The position numbers and the translations under genes were made by a program. DNA of 6,666 bases from NCBI GenBank assembly GCA_018065685.1, contig JAGHSU010000087.1, positions 1 through 6,666 of the forward strand. The letters are read 5' to 3'. The notes under the pieces are model-generated. The model was not told the origin of the DNA. It was given only the letters and a program-made list of their open reading frames with translations, and did not search any database. The stretch's first letter is position 1; each line of letters begins with the position of its first letter. This DNA is from Candidatus Methanocorpusculum equi (GTDB lineage: Archaea > Halobacteriota > Methanomicrobia > Methanomicrobiales > Methanocorpusculaceae). Below, one piece after another: positions 1 to 5,352 of this stretch.

Positions 1-5
1 GGTAT

Positions 6-18
6 GTTATATAATATT
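6..18 (-). promoter_or_regulatory. TATA-like box, probably for a gene beyond the left edge
   Basis: An A/T-only stretch (TTATATAATATT) sits at the very left of the window. It resembles an archaeal TATA box. All genes in this window run leftward and the cofH terminator lies just upstream of it, so it most likely serves a minus-strand gene that starts outside the window. The box is nearly symmetric, so a plus-strand role cannot be excluded. No BRE element is clear. Confidence 0.35.
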
Positions 19-184
19 CGGTTTCGGGTTTTCAATCCGCTTGGTTTTTTGATGAATTATGCAGATTTTTTTATTGATTGTCCGGTTTTGCAGGCCGTGC
101 CGCACCCGGTTCCCGTCACGGACGAAAAACACCCGGAAGAGGAAACCGGAAAAGGAACGGCCGGGTATAAAAACGGGCGGTCGT

Positions 185-207
185 AAAAACAGCCGGTGGT
201 AAAAAAA
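185..207 (-). terminator. Oligo-T terminator after cofH
   Basis: On the minus strand a run of seven T (207-201) and then a run of five T (189-185) follow the TAA at 237-235 by about 30 nt. Oligo-T runs are the usual intrinsic terminators of archaea. Their position supports 235, not 376, as the original end of the cofH reading frame. Confidence 0.55.
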
Positions 208-234
208 GAAGGTCCCGGAAAATGCTCTCCGCCC

Positions 235-378
235 TTACATCAGCCGGTACAGCGTATCCCGCTCACAAAGCCGCCGTCCGAGGTCGTGACACATGAGTTC
301 CATATCCTCCGGACTGAAAAAGTCCGCTTCCTCATCAGCACCTGCCGTCCGTGAGATGGGGTCTGAAAACATCGTTCA
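235..378 (-). pseudogene. cofH: Detached C-terminal part of CofH after in-frame TGA
   Basis: The cofH frame stays open for 46 codons beyond the TGA at 378-376 and ends at TAA 237-235. The translated stretch begins TMFSDPISRTAGA and ends RDTLYRLM. This matches the pattern expected for CofH C-termini: the G-T-(L/M)-M after NDLG, an I-S-R-x-A-G-A block, and a C-terminal T-L-Y. The residue replaced by TGA is the second glycine of the family's N-D-L-G-G-T motif, one G-to-T change from a GGA codon. Without this tail the enzyme would lack its last 46 residues. A few internal ATG codons exist, but none has a convincing ribosome binding site, so separate translation is unlikely. Confidence 0.75.
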
Positions 379-1335
379 CCCGAGGTCGTTTCCGCCTGCA
401 CAAAGGCATACAGCTGCCATCTTCTTTCCTATTTTCGTCCAGGGGACCTGGATGTTATCTATGTTGTCGAAAAAGAGGCGAAGGACAGCCGTCATCAGAA
501 GGTCCTCGCGGCCGAACGAGCCGTGGGTAACAAGCCCTGCCTTTGCAAGCGGCGTGTTTTTATGGAGAAATGCGAGCGGCACCATCTCGGTAAAGACCCC
601 GGTCTCATCCTGCAGTCCGCGGATAATTCCCATGTGATGAGCCCGCTGTGCATTTGTCTCTATTGAGCCGTACATGATTGTTGCAGTCGACTTAAATCCA
701 AGAGATGCTGCCTCACGGATAATCCGGCACCAGTCTGCGGAGGAGAGCTTTTTTTCGCAGATGACATGCCGGACCCCGTCATCTAAAATCTCCGCCGCGG
801 TCCCCTGAACCGAGTTGAGACCTGCCGCTTTCAGGCGGATTAAGGCCTCTTTGGTTGAAATCCCGCTCCGCTCTGCCGCGAACAGAATCTCATCTGGACT
901 GCAGCCGTGGATATGAATCCCGGGAATCTCCTCATGGAACATCCGGATAATATTTTCGTAGGACTCAATGGTAAACGAGGGGTGAATCCCTGAAAGATAG
1001 CAGACCTCGGAGACGTGTTCGTTCCGTGCCTTTTGGACACGTTCCCGAAGCACCTCGCCGTCGTAAAAGAATGCATCCGCATCAGACTCTTTTCTCCCGA
1101 AGGCACATAGCCCGCAGCGGTTTTTGCAGATGTTTGTCACATGGATGTTCATGTTTCTGACATAGGTTACAGCATCCCCGCATTTTTTCTCCCGGAGGGT
1201 GTCTGCAGCAGCCGCTGCCTTCCAGATGTCAGCATCGCGAAGACTTAGGAGATACTCTGCCTCCTCTTCGGTCAGGCGTGCTCCGCCAAGCACGTCAGAG
1301 AGGATTGTGTCCGTCTTTTTTGCGTCAGCTGCCAT
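376..1335 (-). CDS. cofH: FO synthase subunit 2 (CofH), C-terminus cut by in-frame TGA
   Basis: This is a radical SAM protein of the CofH family. With CofG, CofH joins tyrosine to the ribityl-diaminouracil precursor to form the deazaflavin FO of coenzyme F420. The [4Fe-4S] motif is C70-KNR-C74-GL-C77. Family landmarks follow in order: GIHIHGCSPDEI (139-150), LKAAGLNS (168-175), GTAAEIL (178-184), TATIMYGSIET (217-227), the TPL of LHKNTPL (257-263), NIQVPWTKIG (294-303) and GGNDLG (314-319). Some positions differ from the usual family pattern: MYGS for MYGH, VQGTA for MPGTA, and LSGIHP for QGGLHP. It may therefore be a second, divergent copy. The ATG is set by a strong ribosome binding site (GAGGTGA, 1350-1344), eight bases upstream and inside the end of the peptidase gene, giving an 11-bp overlap and likely coupled translation. 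The visible ORF is 319 codons; with the tail to 235 it would be 366, the usual length. MqnE/MqnC-like enzymes are the main alternative, but the CofH motifs fit better. Confidence 0.85.
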   Translation of the reverse strand: MAADAKKTDTILSDVLGGARLTEEEAEYLLSLRDADIWKAAAAADTLREKKCGDAVTYVRNMNIHVTNICKNRCGLCAFGRKESDADAFFYDGEVLRERVQKARNEHVSEVCYLSGIHPSFTIESYENIIRMFHEEIPGIHIHGCSPDEILFAAERSGISTKEALIRLKAAGLNSVQGTAAEILDDGVRHVICEKKLSSADWCRIIREAASLGFKSTATIMYGSIETNAQRAHHMGIIRGLQDETGVFTEMVPLAFLHKNTPLAKAGLVTHGSFGREDLLMTAVLRLFFDNIDNIQVPWTKIGKKMAAVCLCAGGNDLG

Positions 1336-2080
1336 ACCTTATCTCACCTCTTCCGCGCTGTTTTCTTTTCTTTTTTCGTTCTTCACGGCGTTTTTCAGTA
1401 CGGTTTAAAGAATCAGCATTTTTCTTCTTTGATACAATTTTCATGATAATTTCTACCACAATAATTATGCCGATGGCAATCAAAATGCTGTAGAGTAAGT
1501 TGAGTGGAATCCATCCAATGAACGGAATCGCAAAGATTGCTTTTCCGACAATCCATTCATCCTTGACCGGTTCTAACCAAGAAATACCATATTTTGATCC
1601 AATTCCCGAGTGCTTATCTTGATCATATGCTGGCTCACCATCTGGGTATTTATTGTGATCACCTTTTGTAATTATACCTGCATGTGCTGCATCTCCTGTA
1701 AATCCCCATTTGGATGCTGCCTCTTCGCTTGTGACTTTTTCAATTGCGCGATGTATTATTGGTGTTACTCCTGTTTTTCCATTTGGCTGATAGACGATAA
1801 CATCCCCGTATCCGTTGAATACCGGGTCAGCACCGGATGCGAGGGCTTCCTCCTGTGTCTGCCAGCCGCCGTAGCGTGACTCCTCGGCGACAAAGACGAG
1901 GGCGTATGTGGGGATGTTCGGCTCCATACTGCCTGATTCAACCGCTACGAGCGCAGGCCATGTCCCGGAGACCGCAAAGAGCACAAGCCCGATGACGGCT
2001 ACAATCAGCAGGACAATGACGATGTCGCGGATAATCTCGCCTGCCTGGGTTTTCGGGTGCAGAATATCTTTGAATGACAT
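1325..2080 (-). CDS. Signal peptidase I, archaeal (Sec11-like) type
   Basis: This is a membrane-bound signal peptidase that removes signal peptides from exported proteins on the outer face of the membrane. The first transmembrane helix is at about residues 17-38. The catalytic serine is S51 in VESGSMEPN. The bacterial catalytic lysine is replaced by a histidine, H110 in IIHRAI, as in archaeal and eukaryotic enzymes. D141 in TKGDHN is the likely third residue. A second helix spans about 191-215, followed by a very basic tail (217-247, many K and R) expected to lie in the cytoplasm. The 251-residue length is slightly long for the family because of this tail. The start has no Shine-Dalgarno sequence and may be leaderless or nearly so. 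The stop lies inside the cofH start region. GC content is about 60-65% over the N-terminal half but only about 38-40% in the middle of the C-terminal half (around 1560-1680). Confidence 0.88.
   Translation of the reverse strand: MSFKDILHPKTQAGEIIRDIVIVLLIVAVIGLVLFAVSGTWPALVAVESGSMEPNIPTYALVFVAEESRYGGWQTQEEALASGADPVFNGYGDVIVYQPNGKTGVTPIIHRAIEKVTSEEAASKWGFTGDAAHAGIITKGDHNKYPDGEPAYDQDKHSGIGSKYGISWLEPVKDEWIVGKAIFAIPFIGWIPLNLLYSILIAIGIIIVVEIIMKIVSKKKNADSLNRTEKRREERKKKRKQRGRGEIRYGS
1344..1350 (-). promoter_or_regulatory. Ribosome binding site for cofH
   Basis: GAGGTGA is a near-perfect match to the 16S rRNA tail and lies eight bases before the cofH ATG, within the final codons of the signal peptidase gene. 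It fixes the cofH start and suggests coupled translation. Confidence 0.7.
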
Positions 2081-2093
2081 AAATACTGTTATC

Positions 2094-2107
2094 TTTATTT
2101 ATTTTGA
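2094..2107 (-). promoter_or_regulatory. Possible A/T-rich promoter of the signal peptidase gene
   Basis: An A/T-rich segment (TCAAAATAAATAAA on the minus strand) lies about 15-27 bases upstream of the signal peptidase ATG. No ribosome binding site is present, which would fit a leaderless or very short-leader transcript. The box is a weak match to the archaeal TATA consensus. Confidence 0.3.
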
Positions 2108-2191
2108 AAGTATTTCTCTTTTCCTTTCGGAGGTCTGTGCTGCCGCGGAGGAGCGGCATGGTTGTTGGAACTTTCAATGGGGTGTTCTATA

Positions 2192-2320
2192 TCGTTGTTG
2201 TACCTGACGATGGGTGTGGGCAACAAGAGCGCAGACCTCGCAGACCTCGCTTCGCGAAATCGGAAGAAAATCTGCCCCTCGGGATGAACCCTCGGGGACA
2301 CTAACCGTTCAGATTTTCTT
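2192..2320 (-). ncRNA. Putative structured RNA, left copy
   Basis: Read on the minus strand, an 11-bp stem (2320-2310 with 2274-2264) is followed by a 12-nt one-sided bulge (2309-2298, AACGGTTAGTGT). An inner stem then has four C-G pairs, a GA/GA internal loop, three G-C pairs and a five-base loop. The conserved 54-base arm follows. The partner at 2372-2491 folds the same way although its stem sequence differs at paired positions. This points to selection on structure. The strand is chosen because the internal loop is GA/GA, a stable tandem sheared pair, only in this orientation. I do not recognise the family. No clear terminator is seen. Confidence 0.4.
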
Positions 2321-2371
2321 TCTCATTAATCTATAATGGGTAGTATTTCTCAGAGCTCGTGCTAACTTAGA

Positions 2372-2491
2372 GGAAAGAAAGTCCGAGCGGTCAGCGTCCC
2401 CGAAGGGTCTCCCTGAGGGGCGGACTTTCTTTCCTTCGTCTGCGAGGTCTGCGCTCTTGTTGCCCACACCCATCGTCAGTTACAACAACGA
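2372..2491 (+). ncRNA. Putative structured RNA, right copy
   Basis: On the plus strand a 14-bp perfect stem (2372-2385 with 2421-2434) encloses a 12-nt one-sided bulge (2386-2397, AGCGGTCAGCGT). The inner hairpin is CCCC, GA, AGGG, loop TCT, CCCT, GA, GGGG (2398-2420). The 54-base arm follows at 2438-2491. Relative to the left copy the outer stem shows two full compensatory changes (A-T to G-C and T-A to C-G). The inner stem gains one A-T pair on both sides together. The bulge keeps A.CGGT.AG.GT. A TATA-like stretch (attaatctataat, 2325-2337) lies about the right distance upstream. Function unknown. Confidence 0.42.
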
Positions 2492-2514
2492 CAAAGAACA
2501 AGGACCGAACAGTT

Positions 2515-2520
2515 AAAAAA
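2515..2520 (-). terminator. Oligo-T tract after the MFS gene
   Basis: Six T in a row on the minus strand, beginning 15 bases after the transporter stop codon, are a plausible archaeal intrinsic terminator. They would separate the transporter from the inverted element and the signal peptidase gene. Confidence 0.45.
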
Positions 2521-2535
2521 GATATTTCCGGGAGT

Positions 2536-3435
2536 TTAAGCAGACTTCTCAGTCTTCCTCTCCCGGATAACGAACAGAAGCACCGCAACGACCGCTGTCA
2601 CAATCCCGAGGACCAGATACATCCCGGTGTATCCGGAGGTAACAGAAAGAAGCCCTGTGGTGATAAAGGTTGAGACAAACATGCCGCCGTAGGTGACTGC
2701 AGACATCCCGCCCATGATCTTTCCGCGGATTCTTTCAGAGGTGACAGCGGCAAGCCACTGGGCAGCAATCGGAGAACCCAGCCCCACGCCGAATCCCACG
2801 ACAGCAACCCCAAGACCCACAATCATGATATTGAACGCCGTACTGATGATAAGAAGACCTGCCGCACCAAATGCCATCATAAGGGCGAGTCTCGTCTGAT
2901 AGGACACACGGCAGAAGAGCGGATACACAAATCCTCCAAGGGCGCCGAATAGACCGGTAAGCCCCACAATCAAAGCGCTGACCCACGGCTCGACTCCGGC
3001 CATTTCGTTTAGGAGGTAGGGGACCTTTGTGGAGATGGCATAGAGGAGAACCATCGAGTAGGCAAGTACCAGGTAGATGAGGAGGACCGTCCGGATGGTC
3101 TTTTTGCAGGATGCCGGGGATTCGTCACTGAGTCTGCAGGACGTCCCGTCTGCCGGCTCCGGGTCTTTGATGAAGAGTGCAACCCCCGGGACGATTAACA
3201 GACAGATGAAGTAGATTAAAAATGCAACTCTCCAGGAGACTCCCGCGAGGCACCCGCAGGCAAGTCCCATGAGCATGCCGCCAAGACCCATAGTGCCTGC
3301 AAAGAGTCCGAGGTTTCGTGCCTGTTCCTTTCCCTGGTAGTATCTGGTAAGAGGCACGGTTACCATCGGCATAATGCCTGCCATGGCGATTCCGAGAATG
3401 GCACTGGTTACAAGAATCGCGGGGACGCTGTTCAT
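2536..3435 (-). CDS. MFS transporter, C-terminal fragment (frameshifted)
   Basis: This fragment carries most of a major facilitator superfamily transporter: roughly nine hydrophobic helices (about residues 4-25, 43-62, 68-88, 115-135, 151-171, 182-200, 203-226, 243-265 and 270-290). A glycine-rich helix, GTMGLGGMLMG (47-57), resembles MFS drug-efflux transporters. A hydrophilic loop (about 90-114) marks the junction of the two six-helix halves, and SERIRGKIMGG (233-243) resembles the loop of the second half. The first ATG is probably not the native start, because the frame continues the N-terminal fragment directly: the residues before M1 would read G-A-A-F-F in this frame. The ATG overlaps the stop of the upstream fragment as ATGA, so some coupled re-initiation is conceivable. 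The missing first helices make independent function unlikely. The substrate cannot be told from sequence. Confidence 0.8.
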   Translation of the reverse strand: MNSVPAILVTSAILGIAMAGIMPMVTVPLTRYYQGKEQARNLGLFAGTMGLGGMLMGLACGCLAGVSWRVAFLIYFICLLIVPGVALFIKDPEPADGTSCRLSDESPASCKKTIRTVLLIYLVLAYSMVLLYAISTKVPYLLNEMAGVEPWVSALIVGLTGLFGALGGFVYPLFCRVSYQTRLALMMAFGAAGLLIISTAFNIMIVGLGVAVVGFGVGLGSPIAAQWLAAVTSERIRGKIMGGMSAVTYGGMFVSTFITTGLLSVTSGYTGMYLVLGIVTAVVAVLLFVIRERKTEKSA

Positions 3436-3743
3436 AAAGAAGGCCGCCCCCCTGCGAGACTGAAGAGGGTGATGCCGCAGACAAGGACCTTCTTCGGCCC
3501 TATTTTATCTGCAAGGGCTCCCGTAAAAAATCCGGCAAGCGCTGTTGCAAGCGGGGGAAGGGTCACGATGAGTGAGATGATGCTTTCCAGCACGTCAGGG
3601 AATGCTTCGCTGATGAGCGGAAGAACCGATGAGACTGCTGCTGCCCCGAGAAGAGACGGGACTGCTGCGAGCAGCAGGAAGATGAGTGTTTTTTTCGTCG
3701 GCACAAACGTCTGTTTTGAACCGGCGGTGTCGATCTTTTGCAT
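3432..3743 (-). CDS. MFS transporter, N-terminal fragment (frameshifted)
   Basis: This fragment encodes the first three helices of a major facilitator transporter (about residues 19-42, 52-76 and 85-98). The motif A loop between helices 2 and 3 is recognisable as GALADKIGPKK (75-85). The frame runs off into RPSL and a TGA after the homopolymer at 3452-3447. Adding one G to the six-G run on the coding strand, or removing two, joins LFSLAGG to AAFFMNSV and restores a protein of about 400 residues, a normal MFS length. There is no Shine-Dalgarno sequence. A TATA box ending 26 nt before the ATG suggests a leaderless transcript. Confidence 0.75.
   Translation of the reverse strand: MQKIDTAGSKQTFVPTKKTLIFLLLAAVPSLLGAAAVSSVLPLISEAFPDVLESIISLIVTLPPLATALAGFFTGALADKIGPKKVLVCGITLFSLAGGRPSL
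3447..3452 (-). other. Six-base homopolymer at the MFS frameshift
   Basis: The coding strand reads six G here. Upstream of the run the transporter is in one frame and downstream it is in the -1 frame. This is where both translated fragments stop and start resembling one continuous MFS protein, inside the third helix. It may be a sequencing error, a slippage mutation, or a site of transcriptional or ribosomal slippage. Confidence 0.7.
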
Positions 3744-3769
3744 TGTGCTATTTAGGTAAGCACTAATCG

Positions 3770-3777
3770 TATAAAAG
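3770..3777 (-). promoter_or_regulatory. TATA box of the MFS gene
   Basis: CTTTTATA on the minus strand ends 26 nt before the transporter ATG. In archaea transcription starts roughly 22-27 nt downstream of this box, so the mRNA would begin at or very near the ATG, matching the absence of a ribosome binding site. Confidence 0.5.
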
Positions 3778-3844
3778 TATCAAAGAAAAGCGGATGAAAA
3801 TTCCGGGTGTTTTTCTATTCGGAATAAAACCACCGGTGAGAATA

Positions 3845-3884
3845 GGTGAGGAGAAGGGAGGATCACCCCTCCAAGCCCCTCACC
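3845..3884 (-). terminator. Hairpin overlapping the ATPase stop codon
   Basis: GGTGAGG (3845-3851) pairs with CCTCACC (3878-3884), and inside it GGAGG (3857-3861) pairs with CCTCC (3868-3872). The TGA stop of the ATPase gene lies in the outer stem. A short T tract (GGTTTTATT) follows further downstream on the minus strand. It may help end transcription before the transporter promoter, but the T tract is weak. Confidence 0.35.
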
Positions 3885-5133
3885 TGTCCAGACTCCCCTC
3901 GTCCAGCAGAAACTCAAAGAGCCCCATCGTCACAATACCATCCTCATCCCGCTTCAGCATCATATCATCCTTCACCACAATAATCTTCTTAAACGAATCA
4001 TCAATCGACAAAAGCGGCCGCTTCTCCTGCAGAACCTTATCCGCATCGGGAAGGGCAAATGCCGACTGGATATAGTACCGTCTGCTCCCCTGATTCACCA
4101 CAAAATCAACCTCATACCTGACCCGGCGGCGGGCACCTGATGCGTCCTGCCCGACCCGCTCAACGACCCCGACATCCACATCAAAACCGCGGGCACGAAG
4201 CTCATTGTAGATGATGTTTTCCATCAGATAAGTCTCCTCCTGCTGACGGAAGTTGAGCCGGGCATTTCGAAGCCCCGCATCCTCAAAGTAATACTTCAAG
4301 GGAGACCCAATATAGTGTCTTCCGCGGACATCAAACCGCTTTACGCCGGTAATCAGAAACGCATCCTGCAGCGCCGCCAGATAAGAGGCAACGGTCACCG
4401 CCGAGATTGAACTCTTCTCAACAGTCCGGAACGTGTTTACGATGCGCTGCGGATTCGTGAGAGACCCTATGGAGGAGGATAAAATGTCAATAAGGGCCTC
4501 CAGCTCTGCCGTGTTTCTGATATGGTTCCGGGCAACAATATCCTTCAGATACGTCTCCGAAAAAAGGTCTCTGAGATACTTTGATTTCTGCGGATGTGTC
4601 ACCTGCAGCAGAACCGCCGGGAGCCCTCCGTAGGTTACATACTCGTTCCATCCGGCACGGACATCCCCCTCAAATACCGACATGAACTCGGAAAACTTCA
4701 GCGGATAGAGATGCACCTCGTCGCCCCTCCCCCTGAACTCGGTGATGATGTCCCGCGAAAGAAACCGGGAGTTGCTGCCGGTCACATAGATGTCGGCGTT
4801 TTTTATGTGGAGCAGACTGTTTAAGAGCTCCTCGAACCGGTCGACCATCTGCACCTCGTCTAAGAGGATGTAGTATATCCCATCATCGGTGATGAGGGAT
4901 TTGATGTGCCGCAGAAGAACGAGGGGGTCGCGGTACGGTGTGTTTTCGAGGTCGTCGAGCACAATCCGGATGATGTGGGCGTCGTCAATTCCCTGTGATC
5001 TGAGCCAGTCGGTAAAGATAGTGAAGAGGAGGTAGGATTTGCCTGCTCTTCTGATGCCGGTGACGACTTTTACGAGTCCGTTGTGTCTGCACTGCACGAG
5101 TGCATTGAGGTAGAGGGGGCGGGGGATTTCCAT
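3880..5133 (-). CDS. AAA-type ATPase with C-terminal DUF4143 domain
   Basis: This is an intact 417-residue ATPase of the AAA_14/DUF4143 group, common in methanogens and many bacteria. Its cellular role is not established. The N-terminus has the typical start (YLNAL, then KVVTGIRRAGKSYLL). The Walker A motif is GIRRAGKS (26-33) and the Walker B motif is YILLDEVQ (88-95, D92/E93). A sensor-like YVTGSNSRFL follows (116-125), then an arginine-rich segment leading into YPLKFSEF (143-150). The DUF4143 part (about 200-390) contains YYFEDAGLRNARL (281-293). A later stretch, YEVDFVV then YYIQSAF (340-359), resembles a PD-(D/E)XK nuclease core with E341, D343 and Q356. Length and both domains match the family. 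AAGGA six bases before the ATG is a moderate ribosome binding site. The leader contains a 39-bp palindrome also found upstream of the promoter, suggesting specific regulation. Confidence 0.88.
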   Translation of the reverse strand: MEIPRPLYLNALVQCRHNGLVKVVTGIRRAGKSYLLFTIFTDWLRSQGIDDAHIIRIVLDDLENTPYRDPLVLLRHIKSLITDDGIYYILLDEVQMVDRFEELLNSLLHIKNADIYVTGSNSRFLSRDIITEFRGRGDEVHLYPLKFSEFMSVFEGDVRAGWNEYVTYGGLPAVLLQVTHPQKSKYLRDLFSETYLKDIVARNHIRNTAELEALIDILSSSIGSLTNPQRIVNTFRTVEKSSISAVTVASYLAALQDAFLITGVKRFDVRGRHYIGSPLKYYFEDAGLRNARLNFRQQEETYLMENIIYNELRARGFDVDVGVVERVGQDASGARRRVRYEVDFVVNQGSRRYYIQSAFALPDADKVLQEKRPLLSIDDSFKKIIVVKDDMMLKRDEDGIVTMGLFEFLLDEGSLDR

Positions 5134-5139
5134 GGTGTG

Positions 5140-5144
5140 TCCTT
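5140..5144 (-). promoter_or_regulatory. Ribosome binding site of the ATPase gene
   Basis: AAGGA on the minus strand is six bases before the ATG at 5133. It is partial but well placed, and supports this start. Confidence 0.45.
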
Positions 5145-5162
5145 GTGTCTTTTGCGGGTCTA

Positions 5163-5201
5163 TTGTAGATTTCCGTGATTTGTCACACTTTTCTACAGTA
5201 G
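5163..5201. repeat. 39-bp palindromic repeat, copy 1 (ATPase leader)
   Basis: A doubly nested palindrome: TGTAGA/TCTACA outside (5164-5169, 5192-5197) and GTGA/TCAC inside (5175-5178, 5183-5186), with five bases between arms on each side. It matches copy 2 at 36 of 39 positions. It lies about 25-65 nt downstream of the TATA box, where a bound repressor would block transcription. The differing bases do not keep pairing, so a DNA-binding site is more likely than an RNA structure. Confidence 0.65.
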
Positions 5202-5225
5202 GGTAAGTAGTGTTGGCCGTCTCCT

Positions 5226-5237
5226 GATATAAATATT
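5226..5237 (-). promoter_or_regulatory. TATA box of the ATPase gene
   Basis: AATATTTATATC on the minus strand is the best archaeal TATA match in the window. The start of transcription would be near 5205, giving a leader of about 70 nt that begins almost exactly at palindromic repeat copy 1. Confidence 0.55.
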
Positions 5238-5281
5238 ACCTTTGAAGTGCCGTATTTAGCTCGTATTCAGGTTAAATAACC

Positions 5282-5309
5282 GGGTGTCCGAAAGGCAGGG
5301 CACCGGATA
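5282..5309. other. Hairpin between promoter and second palindrome
   Basis: CCGG (5281-5284 region) and TGTCC pair with GGGCA and CCGG near 5299-5307, leaving one bulged G and an eight-base loop (GAAAGGCA). About nine base pairs. It sits immediately before palindrome copy 2. No function is evident. Confidence 0.3.
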
Positions 5310-5313
5310 TCTG

Positions 5314-5352
5314 TTGTAGATTTATGTGATTTGTCACACATTTCTACAGTAG
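5314..5352. repeat. 39-bp palindromic repeat, copy 2 (upstream)
   Basis: The same nested palindrome as at 5163-5201, in the same orientation and starting 151 bp away. Both arm pairs are fully kept (TGTAGA/TCTACA at 5315-5320 and 5343-5348; GTGA/TCAC at 5326-5329 and 5334-5337). It differs from copy 1 only at 5324, 5325 and 5340. It lies upstream of the ATPase TATA box, so the two copies bracket the promoter. Confidence 0.65.

Larger units (their letters stand above)
2192..2491. repeat. 300-bp inverted element with 54-bp arms
   Basis: Bases 2192-2245 and 2438-2491 are reverse complements over 54 positions with one mismatch (2203 against 2480). The 192 bp between them is itself arranged symmetrically: each side holds a hairpin and the middle (about 2323-2370) is unrelated spacer. 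The left copy carries a tandem duplication of the nine bases GAGGTCTGC that is only partial on the right. No transposase or convincing ORF lies inside. The element fills most of the 455-bp gap between the transporter and the signal peptidase gene. It could be a miniature inverted-repeat element, a head-to-head pair of RNA genes, or a recombined pair of dispersed repeats. Confidence 0.85.

Noticed and set aside
4..186. 60-codon plus-strand ORF at the left edge
   Set aside because: It opposes every other gene, has no visible start signal and reads through oligo-A/T runs best explained as the cofH terminator and a promoter.
376..378. Selenocysteine or pyrrolysine codon
   Set aside because: Pyrrolysine uses TAG; a selenocysteine at a conserved glycine position with no cysteine homologue is implausible, and no SECIS-like element was identified.
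2104..2304. Short ORFs within the inverted element (plus strand here, minus strand at 2391-2588)
   Set aside because: They share a peptide (DDGCGQQERRPRR) only because the arms are inverted copies; the hairpin compensation supports RNA rather than protein selection.
2264..2434. Archaeal H/ACA guide RNA
   Set aside because: The hairpin has a bulge on only one side rather than a two-sided pocket, and no ANA box is visible right after the stem.
5163..5352. CRISPR array
   Set aside because: Only two repeats, separated by 112 bp, with internal symmetry typical of operators; no cas genes nearby.
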